64,000 nucleotides of DNA from Microbacterium kyungheense (GTDB taxonomy: Bacteria; Actinomycetota; Actinomycetes; Actinomycetales; Microbacteriaceae), in NCBI RefSeq assembly GCF_006783905.1, contig NZ_VFPE01000005.1:124001-188000 (forward strand), written 5' to 3'. The notes under the pieces are model-generated. The model was given only the letters and a program-made list of their open reading frames with translations. It was not told the origin of the DNA and ran no database searches. Position numbers and translations under genes: made by a program. Shown piece by piece: positions 7,805 to 17,500 of this stretch (position 1 is its first letter; each line of letters begins with the position of its first letter).

Positions 7805-10800
7805 GTGACGGCGGCTGCGCTGACACCGCGATTGCTCCACGGTCTGGGCGACGTCGAGCAGCGGGTGCTGCGCGTGGACGGGACGGCCGTCGTCGTCGAC
7901 ATCTCGGGCTTCACGACGCTCTCGGAGCAGCTCGCGGCGGCGGGGCGCGAGGGCACCGAGCAGCTGATCGCCACGCTGTCGCGCATCTTCACGGTGTTGC
8001 TGCCGGCCACCGACGACGGCGGCGATGTCGTCAAGTTCGCCGGCGACGCCCTCTTCCTCCTCTTCAGCGGCGACCACCACGCCCGCCACGCGGTGCACGC
8101 GGCGTGGAACATGAACCGCGTGCTCACCGCGGTCGGCGACATCCACCTGCCCCTCGCCCGCGCCAAGCTGCGGATGTCGGTGGGCGTGCACTCGGGGACG
8201 TACGAGTTCGTCCTCACCGGCGACGAGAACGTGAGCGCGATCCTCACCGGCGGCGCGACCTCGCGCGTGCTCGAGCTGCAGAACGCGGCAGAGGCGGGCC
8301 GGATCCTCGTCAGCGACGAGACCGCCGCGCTGCTGCCGGCCACCCAGGTCGGCCCCGTCGAGGGGGCCGAGGGGGCGCACCGGCTGCTGCGCGCGGGCTC
8401 GGTCGCGACCGCGTCCCTCATGGCGCTGTCGGTGGGACGCACCGATGCGGCCGACCGGTTCCTGCCGAGGGCGTTCGCGGAGCGACCCGATCTGCTCGGC
8501 GCCGAGCCGGACCATCGGTGGGCGGCGATCGCCTTCGTGCAGGTGTCGGGCCTGGCGCCGAGCGCGACGGCCGAAGAGGTGGAGCTCATGTCGCGGCTCA
8601 CGCTGCTCGTGGAGCAGACCGCGGCCGAGACCGGCGTCACCCTGCTCGACGTCGACCCGTCGCCCGGGGGCTACCGGTACTTCCTCACCGCCGGCGCGCC
8701 GACCACGGTCGAAGATCCCGAAGGACGCCTGATCACGGCGGCGCTGCGGATCGTGCAGAACGCGCCGCGGGGCTCGCTGGTGCGCGCCGGCGTGACTTCC
8801 GGGCGCGTGTTCGCCGGATTCGTGGGGGCGCAGTTCCGGCAGACCTACACCGTCATGGGCGACCCGACGAACCTCGCCGCCCGGCTGACGTCGAGAGCGG
8901 AACCGGGCGTGGTGCTGGTCACGCGGTCCGCGCTCGAACGGTCCGGGCGGGCGTTCGCGTCCACCGACGGCGGGGCGATCACCGTCAAGGGCAAATCGCA
9001 CGAGATCCCCGTCGCCACGGTGACCGGCGCCGCCACGTCGGTCACGCTCGACGCATCGAGCGCGTTCGTCGGACGCGAGGGCGAACTGGCGCAACTGAGC
9101 GACGTGCTGCAGGCCGCTCAGCGCGGCACCGGAGCGGTCGTCACGGTGTCGGGACCTGCCGGCATCGGCAAGTCCCGGCTCGTGGAACGCGCCCTGGAGC
9201 AGACCGGCCTGCCGGTCCTCCGCGCCCACGGCGACCGGTACGGGATCGCGACGCCGTACAGTGCGGTGTCGTCGCTGCTGCGCCCGCTGCTGGGGATCCC
9301 CATCGCCGCGGATGCCGCCGACGCCGGCGCGCTGCTGACGGCGGCCGTGTCGCAGCTCGACCCCGACCTCCGCCCCTGGCTGCCGCTGCTCGCGCCCGCC
9401 GTCTCGGCGGCGGTGGAGCCGACCGCGGAGGTCGACGCACTCGACGACGGGTTCCGTGCGGAGCGCGCGACGGCGGTCCTCGGCGAGCTGATCGGGCTGC
9501 TCACCGCTCGCGAGGGATGCCTCGTCCTGGAGGACGCCCAGTGGATCGACCCGGCGTCGGCGGGCGTGCTCACCGAGGTCATCCACGGCGATCGACGGCA
9601 CGGCGTGGTCGTCGTGCGCCGCGACGAACCCGGCGGACTGGAGCTGGAGGCGCCCGGGATCGCGATCGGACCGCTGTCGGACGACGACACCGCCCAGCTC
9701 ATCGAAGGCATCGCGGGGCGCCGGCTGCTTCCCGCCGACCTGCGGCCGCTCGTGAGCCGGTCGGGCGGAAACCCGCTCTACGCGATCGAGCTGGCCGCGG
9801 GGCTGGCGACCGGGCGCGATGCGCTGGCCATCGAGCAGCTCATCGGGGAGCGGATCGACGCGCTGAGCGAGGCCGACCGCGCCACGCTGCGGCGGGCGTC
9901 GGTGCTGGGCACCCGCATCCCGCTCGGGCTGTACGTCCGCTGCGTCGGAGCGCCGATGATCTCAGGCGGTCTCGCCACGATGCTCGAATTGGGCGTGGAC
10001 GGGGTCTCGTTCCGCAGCGAGCTGTTCCGCGACGTCGCGTACGACCAGCTCACCTTCCAGACCAAGCGCGAGCTGCACCGGGCCGCGGCCGCGGCGATCG
10101 AGGCGGACCCGTCCGCGGCCGGCTCCACGCGCGACGCGATGCTCGCCCACCATTACCAGGTCGCCGGCGACTGGCGGGCGGCGCGCGACGCCGCCGTCCG
10201 CGCCGCGCAGAGCGCCGAGCGCGCGTTCGCCCTCGAAGAGGCCGTCCACGCGTACCGGGTGGCCGTCGAGGCGGCACGGCGAGAGCCCGCGGCCGCGGAC
10301 GACCTGCCCGAGCTGCTCACCGCGCTGGGGCGCGTGAGCCTCGCCGGCGGCTGGGCGCAGGAGGGCCTCGAAGCCTTCTCCCACGCCCGCAAGCTCGTCA
10401 CGGACGCCGTCGAGCGCGCACGTCTGGACCGCGAGCGCGCGTTCGCGCTCAACGTGCTCGGCCGTCCCGCCGAGGCGGTGCGCGCGCTGCGCGCCGCGCG
10501 ACGGGGGGTGGCGGGGATCGGCGACGCGGCGCAGAGCGTGCTCGCAGCGGTCGCCGTGACCGAGGCCGGCCTGCGGCTGCGCCAGGGCAAGTGGCACGAG
10601 GCCCGGCGCCTGGCGCAGGAGAGCATCGGCATCCTCGCCGACCACGCCGCCGATGACGCGGCGAAGGGCGTCCTCGCTGACGCCTACCGCTATCACGACA
10701 TCGCGGCGGGCGAGCTCGAGGGCGATCAGGCGATCCAGTACACGCAGCGGTCGCTCGAGCTGTACGACCAGATCGGCGACGAGCTCTCGAAGTCCAAGGT

Positions 10801-11533
10801 GTACAACCTGCTGGGCGCCCGCGCCTACTACCGCGGCGAATGGAGCCTCGCGATCGCGCTCTACTCGCAGGCGCAGCTGGCCGCCGAGGCCGCCGGCGAC
10901 GTCGTCGGAGCGGCGATCGAGTCCGTCAACGCGGCGGAGGTGCTCGTCGATCAGGGCCTCGTCGGCGACGCCCGGCCGCGGCTGGCCGAGGCGATGCACG
11001 TCTTCGAGGCGTCCGACAACCCGTACCTGATCGCCATCGCCACCGCGTTCTCGGCGCGCGGCCATCAGCGCGCAGCCGACCGAGAGGCCGCGCGCCGGGA
11101 CTTCACCCGGGCGGCCGAGCTGTTCTCGACCGTCGACGACAACGACTGGGCGCGCGACAACCTCATCCGGCTGGCCGAGACGGAACTGGATGCCGGCGAC
11201 GCGGGCGCCGCGCGCGCGATCCTCGACGAGATCCGCGAAGAGCCGACCGGGCCCGCCCTCAGCCGGCTGCTGCGCCAGCGGGCGCGCCTGGCCGGGCTCG
11301 ACGGCGACGCCGATGCGGCGCGCGAGCTGACGCGGGAGGCGGCGGCCGCGGCATCCCTCCTCCCCTTCGAGCGCGCGCTCTCACTCGCGCAGCTCGCGCG
11401 ATGCGGCGGCCCCGCCGACGGCGCGCTCGCCGCCGAAGCAGAGCAGACCCTCGCCGGGCTCGGCGTCGTCGATGTCGAGGCCCTCCTCGCCGCGTCCTCG
11501 GACCTGTCCGTCGAATCGAGGCACGGGCGATGA
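7805..11533 (+). CDS. Tandem class III nucleotide cyclase fused to STAND-type ATPase and TPR-like repeats (soluble-adenylyl-cyclase architecture)
   Basis: 1242 residues. The first cyclase domain (about 20-185) keeps both metal aspartates, Asp32 (VVVDISGF) and Asp81 (VKFAGDAL), plus Lys77. The second (about 230-400) lacks its own first Asp (AFVQVSG) but supplies the transition-state pair Asn356 and Arg360 and Asp353 (VMGDPTNLAARL). One composite active site is therefore expected, as in mammalian soluble adenylyl cyclase (ADCY10). Then comes an ATPase with Walker A GPAGIGKS (450-457) and Walker B CLVLEDAQWID (about 571-581), and about 480 alpha-helical TPR-like residues. Arg154 appears to align with the bicarbonate-binding Arg of ADCY10 (my alignment by eye). 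GTG 7805 is preferred over 7712 (which has a GGGGCGA sequence) because the intervening codons are atypical. It is first gene of a three-gene unit; the next starts 46 bp on. Confidence 0.9.
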   Translation: MTAAALTPRLLHGLGDVEQRVLRVDGTAVVVDISGFTTLSEQLAAAGREGTEQLIATLSRIFTVLLPATDDGGDVVKFAGDALFLLFSGDHHARHAVHAAWNMNRVLTAVGDIHLPLARAKLRMSVGVHSGTYEFVLTGDENVSAILTGGATSRVLELQNAAEAGRILVSDETAALLPATQVGPVEGAEGAHRLLRAGSVATASLMALSVGRTDAADRFLPRAFAERPDLLGAEPDHRWAAIAFVQVSGLAPSATAEEVELMSRLTLLVEQTAAETGVTLLDVDPSPGGYRYFLTAGAPTTVEDPEGRLITAALRIVQNAPRGSLVRAGVTSGRVFAGFVGAQFRQTYTVMGDPTNLAARLTSRAEPGVVLVTRSALERSGRAFASTDGGAITVKGKSHEIPVATVTGAATSVTLDASSAFVGREGELAQLSDVLQAAQRGTGAVVTVSGPAGIGKSRLVERALEQTGLPVLRAHGDRYGIATPYSAVSSLLRPLLGIPIAADAADAGALLTAAVSQLDPDLRPWLPLLAPAVSAAVEPTAEVDALDDGFRAERATAVLGELIGLLTAREGCLVLEDAQWIDPASAGVLTEVIHGDRRHGVVVVRRDEPGGLELEAPGIAIGPLSDDDTAQLIEGIAGRRLLPADLRPLVSRSGGNPLYAIELAAGLATGRDALAIEQLIGERIDALSEADRATLRRASVLGTRIPLGLYVRCVGAPMISGGLATMLELGVDGVSFRSELFRDVAYDQLTFQTKRELHRAAAAAIEADPSAAGSTRDAMLAHHYQVAGDWRAARDAAVRAAQSAERAFALEEAVHAYRVAVEAARREPAAADDLPELLTALGRVSLAGGWAQEGLEAFSHARKLVTDAVERARLDRERAFALNVLGRPAEAVRALRAARRGVAGIGDAAQSVLAAVAVTEAGLRLRQGKWHEARRLAQESIGILADHAADDAAKGVLADAYRYHDIAAGELEGDQAIQYTQRSLELYDQIGDELSKSKVYNLLGARAYYRGEWSLAIALYSQAQLAAEAAGDVVGAAIESVNAAEVLVDQGLVGDARPRLAEAMHVFEASDNPYLIAIATAFSARGHQRAADREAARRDFTRAAELFSTVDDNDWARDNLIRLAETELDAGDAGAARAILDEIREEPTGPALSRLLRQRARLAGLDGDADAARELTREAAAAASLLPFERALSLAQLARCGGPADGALAAEAEQTLAGLGVVDVEALLAASSDLSVESRHGR

Positions 11534-11579
11534 GCCGTCCGCGCCGCCCCCGCGTCCTTTCCACCCCTGTGAGGCGACG

Positions 11580-14500
11580 ATGAACCGTTCCCGCTCCGCT
11601 GTGCGCCGACCGCTTCGCACCATGGCGGTGCTGACGATCCCGACCCTGATCGTCACCGGCCTCGCGACCCTCACCTCGACGGCGGCCTCGGCGCTTCCCG
11701 TCGCCGCGGCCGTCGGCCTCCCCACCGGGGCCGAGCGGTTCGCCGTCGCGGACGGGGCGGGCGGCGGGGCGACCGACCCGTTCCTGACGCCGGACGGCCA
11801 GCAGGTGGTCTTCGCCTCGAGCGGCGCCGACCCGGCGGGCGGCGACAACGGACTGGCCGACATCTACCGGTCCACGGCGACGATGTACTCGGACGATCCG
11901 TTCTCGGGGGCGCCGGACCTGGTCAGCGTGCCCGACGGTCCCGTGGGCACCACCCGCGCCGACGGCGCCAGTGCCGAACCCGTCGCGAGCGCCGACGGGC
12001 GGTATGTGGCATTCACCAGCGCGGCGACCAACCTCACCGGTGACGCGAGCACGGCACCCGGGCGCACGTACGTCTACGTGCGGGACACCCTGCGCGACCA
12101 CACCTTCCGGATCCAGGCGGCCGCGGAGCCCGACGGCGACTCGTTCGAACCCGATCTCAGTGACGACGGCCGCCACCTCGTCTTCACGTCGACCGCCGGC
12201 AACCTCGTCACGGCCGGCCCGACCACCGTGGCCGACACCAACGGCGTCGCCGACACGTACGTCGCCGATCTCGACGCCGACGGCGACGGGATCTACGGCG
12301 ACATCGCATTGCGCAAGGCCTTCCCGAGCCTCGAACTGCCCACCGGCTCGTCCGGAGCCGTGATCAGCGGCAACGGCGACGTCATCGCGCTGCTCTCCCG
12401 CAGCGACCCCATCTCGGCCCAGCCGGCGACCGCGCTGCCGAGCCTGTACACCGTGGACCGCGGCTTCACGGTCAACCGCGCGCGGCTGATCGCCACCGCG
12501 GCGAGCGCGCTGTCGATCGACGCCACCGGCACCAACATGGCCTACATCAGGTCCGACGCCTGCAAGAACTTCTCGGGAGAGATGAAGGACGTCGTCGTCG
12601 CCACCACCGTCGAGGGCAATGTCACCGGCTACTCGGTCGGGCTCGGGACGATCGACGCCGATCGCCGCGTGGGCGAGGTGGCCGACCCGCAGATCTCGCC
12701 GCAGGGCAGCGACGTCGCGTGGTCGACCACCGTGCCGTTGCTCGTCGGACTGCCCAGCGGTGTCGACCCGGTGGCACTGGCCGTGCCGGTCATCCGCACG
12801 CAGGAGATCAACTGGTCGGATGCCCAGTCGGGGACGATCGAATGCGTCGCCACCTTCTCGCCCGACTGGATCGACGTCGCCGAGGGCACCCATCCGAGCG
12901 TGTCGGTCGCCGGCCGCACGCTCGCCTTCCAGTCGCCGTCGCCCTCCGAGGTCGCCGTCGTCGACACCCACACGTCCTCGTACCTGTCGGTGGAGTCCGT
13001 CGACGGCTGGATCCCCACCCCCGGGTACATGACCCAGGTGAGGATCCAGAACATCCCCCTGACGACGCTGCGGGACTATGCGGCGCAGCTCGCCGGCGCA
13101 CCGGTCTACCGCCTTCCGGTGTACCGGCTGCCGGTCTACCGCCTGCCCGTCTACCGGCTCCCGGTCTACCGGCTGCTCATCGACGACTCGCCGGTCTACC
13201 GGCTCCCTGTCTACCGCCTGCCCGTCTACCGGCTTCCCGTGTACCGGCTGGACCTGCCCGGCGGCTGGGACCAGATCCTCGCCGACACGCCCTTCGCGGG
13301 CGAGCTCACCCAGACGGTGACCCTCGACGAGGTGCTGGGCTGGGCCGCCGGCATCCTGGACGACGGCAACCCGGCCACCGATGCCGAGAGGGCCGCCGCC
13401 GAGCTCATCCGCTCGCTCACCCTGCAGGATCTCGGGCTCGACGAGAGCGGGCTGGCCGGGCTCTCGCTCACCTCGTACGCTCTCGGCTCGGCGCCGGTCG
13501 CCCAGATCCCGATCGCCGGAGAGGGCACCGAGCCCATCGCCCGGTGGCAGGCGCTGCTGACCGCGCAGGGGATCGATCTGACCCTCGACGACGACGCGGT
13601 GCTGGCCGAACTCGATTCGGCCGGTCTCACGCTCGACACGTCGGGCATCGACGCCGTGCCGCTGCGCGATCTGCCGATCGCGCTCACGCTCCTGTCCGAG
13701 GTCCCGGCGGACCGGCTGTTCCTCGCCGACACGCCGCTGGGCGCGGTCGACGTGACGACGCTGTCGCCCGAGAGCCGCACGGCGCTGTTCGGGACGACCG
13801 AGGTGACCGGCACCCTCGCCGCGCCTTCGACGGCGCTCCTGTCGACCGGCACCGCCGCCGACATCGCCGCCGGCGCCCCCCAGGACGTCACCGTCGGCAC
13901 GCTGCTGTTCTCGCTGCTGGATGCCGAGAGCTATCCGTGGGAGGACATCGCCCCGAGCGCGATCGACCCGCGGTACGCGAGCGCCCGCTCGGTGGGCAAC
14001 GCCTGCACCCCGGACGTGCGCTGCCGCTACTGGACGGGCTACCGGTTCGCCTTCGACCTCGGACCCGGCGAGTCGCAGGTCGGGCCCGGCGACGATCCGC
14101 TCACGATCGCCGCGCCGACCGCGTTCGTCGACGCGCCGGCATCCACCGTTCCCACCGACGTGTACGCCGCCGGCTCCGGTCCGGGCATCCGCTGGGGGAC
14201 GGACGACGGCGTGTACAGCGGACCGCTGATCCGCTCCGGGCAGCGGGTCACCGCGCCCCTGGCCGACATGCGCGCCGGCACGGTGTTCGCTCTCGGCACC
14301 TTCTTCTCGTGGGCGAGGACGATGACCGACTTCGGCGCCGACGGCGGGATCACGTCGGGGATCTACGCGGCTTCGGCGGCCAACACGGACGTCCGCACGG
14401 ACGACGCGTGGGACGAACCCGCCACCAACTACGAGAACGGCGAGTGGGTGGGCGTTCCCACCGAGCTCACCGAGGGGAGCATCTTCTACGGGTGGATCGC

Positions 14501-17500
14501 CCCCGACCACTTCCTCTTCGACGAAGAGACGGGGACCGAGTCGCAGAGCCCCTCCAGCGACGAGGACTACTACCTCGTCGACCCGGCGCCGCGCGGCAAG
14601 CGCCTGGTGATCTCGACGAACGCCCAGGACGGGCAGATCGCGATCTCGCTGTTCCGCCCGTCGGGATCGGCGTCCGCGGCGACGCTGGGTGTCGCCGACG
14701 CCGGCACCGCACCGGGTACCGCCGTGACCGAGCAGAGCGACTTCGGAGCGATCGCCGAGTCCGGGTCCGACGCCGCCGGCGCCCTGCCCGGGCAGACGCT
14801 CGTCGACCAGGCGGTCGTGCGCGACGGCATCGCCGCCGAGATCGAGGCGGCGGGCGTCGACACGGCACCCGGCGAACAGCTGATGGTGCGGGTGACCAGC
14901 GGCAACGGCATGCCGAGCTCGTCGCTCTACTCGCTGCGCGTGCGCTACGTGGACGACAGCGACGAGACGCGCTGCCCCGGCGTCGACGCCCCCGACATGG
15001 GCGAGCCCGGCCAGAGCGACCCCGTGACCGCGACGACGAACACCCTCTACATCTTCGACGCGACGCGGTACGCGCAGGAGTACGGATGGGAAGGCTCGGA
15101 TGCCGTGCGCGAGGCGCTGGCCTCGATGAACGGCGTCGGCGCCGCCGGCTCGGAAGTGGACGGCGCCATCCTGTCGGTGGACTCCGACCCGGCCGTGCGT
15201 GCGGCGCGGACCGCCTACAACCAGAACCCCTGCTCGCTCAGTGCGCGCGCTGCGCTGACGACGGCGATCAACCGCTACGTGGCCGCCGCCGTCGACGGTC
15301 ACCGCGACCAGATCACCTCGGTCGTCGTGGTGGGCGGCGACGACATCGTGCCGTTCGCCCCGGTCGCGCAGAACACGGCGCAGTTCACGGAATCCAGCCA
15401 CGCCACCGACCTGCGGCGCGCCACGACGCCGACCGGCGAACCCTGCCCGGTCGACATCGCGCCCGACGCGGTCGATCCGTGCGCCACGCCGCTGTCGGCG
15501 GCCGCCGCGGCCGGCGACATCCTGACCGACGATCCGTACGGGCTGGCGACGGCGTACGAGTCGCTCGCCGGCCATCTGTACGTCCCGACGGTGGGTCTCG
15601 GGCGGCTCGTCGAGACGCCCGCCCAGATCCAGGGCATCGCCGCACGCTTCCGCGCCGCAGACGGGGCGATGGATGCGGCGGGCGAGCTCGCCGCGGACTC
15701 CAGCGTCACCGCGGGCTACGGCGCGTGGGCCGAGCTGCCGGCCGAGGTGACGGCGGCGCTGGAATGGCGCTCCCCCGCCAACACCGAGCTCACCGGCACG
15801 TGGACGCAGCAGGACATGTCCGATGCCCTGTTCCCCGCGGACGGCGCCGAGAGCCCCCGCCTCGTGTCGCTCAACACGCACGCCGACGAACGACGCATGC
15901 TGCCCGGGGTCGACGGCGCCGAGTCCGGCCGATTCGCCGAGACCGACCTGTTCCTCGCCGACGGACGCGGCGACCAGTCGCAGCTCGCGGGAGCGCTCGT
16001 CTTCCTCATCGGATGCCACGCGGGCAACAACCTGCCGACGGCCTACTTCGGCGACGTCGAGGACTGGGTGGACGTCTTCTCGACGGCCGGCGGCTTCGTC
16101 GGCAACACCGGGTACGGTCTGGCCAACAACACCACGACGGCGCTGGGCGAACGTCTGCTCGCGCTGTACGCCGACTGGATCGGGGTCACGGTGGACGGGC
16201 GCAGCATCACCTCCGCACAGGCCCTGGCCTACGCCAAGCAGTCGTACCTCGGCGGTCTCGGGCTGTACTCCGGGTACGACGAGAAGGTGCTGATGGGCGC
16301 CGTCTACTACGGCCTGCCGATGTACACCTTCTCGCCGGCGGCCTCCGGCGAGACGAAGTCCGCTCCGCTCCCCGAGGTCCCTGCGGGCCTGAGCGAGGTC
16401 GCCGATCACGACGGCGTGCTCTCGGCGTCGCTGCGGCTGCAGCCCACGTTCCAGTCCGTGCCGTCGGGCAGCGCGGACGGCACGACCTACCTCACCGCCG
16501 ACGGACAGGCTCCCGCCGTCGTGCCCGGCCAGCCCGTGCTGCCCCGGCTCGCCGCGGCGCTCGGGCCGCGGCCGGAGGATCCGCCGCTGGTCCCGCGGGG
16601 CGCGCTCATCACCGCGCTGACCTCCGAGGTCGAGACGGGGGTCTCCCCCGCGATCGCGGCGGCGGGCGTCGGGGTGCCGCAGACGGAGCTCACCCGCGCC
16701 GGCGTCGCGTTCCCCTCGACCTTCGCGACGATCTCGCAGCAGGACGCACCGGGCGGACCGGTCGATCTGCTCGTCGTGACGCCCGCCCGCGTGGAGGTGG
16801 CACGCGACGGCACCGCCTCGATCGAGAAATTCACCGATCTGAACGTCGAGGCGGTGTACGGCCCGGCCGACTCGACCGACAGCACAGCGCCCTCCGTCAC
16901 GTACGTCGAGGTGCCGGGGGCCGGGGGAAGCCGCCTGTCGTTCGGCGCCGACGGCACGGGCAGCGACATCGCGCAGATGGTGCTCCTGGTGCAGCGCGAC
17001 GGGCAGGCCGCCTGGGAGCGCGTGCCGGTCACCCGCAGCCCCAGCGGCACCAGCTGGGACGCGGATGTGCCGAACGACGGCCGGCCGTTCCGCTGGATCC
17101 TGCAGGTGGTGGATGCCGCGGGCAACGTGGCGACGCAGACCCAGCACGGTCACCTCGACCTCGCAGCCGCGGCCGCGCCGGCGCTGGGAGCACCCGGTGA
17201 CGACGCGACGGTCGAGGCGGGCAGCCGGCTGGAGCGGACGATCGCGGTGACGGATGCCGCACCCGGCGAAGACCTCACCGCCACTGTGTACGTCAGGAGC
17301 GGGAAGGATGTCGTCGCCTCCGGTCCCGCAGCCATCGAGCAGGACGGCGCGCAGACGCACGCGCGCATCGACGAGCTGTTCCCGACACCGGGCGGCTACG
17401 TCGTCGAGGTCCGCGTGTGCCGCACGGCCTCGTGCAGCACGGCGTCGTTCGCGGTCGAGGTCGTGGACGCCAATCTTGCGCCGGCGGCGACCGTCACCCT

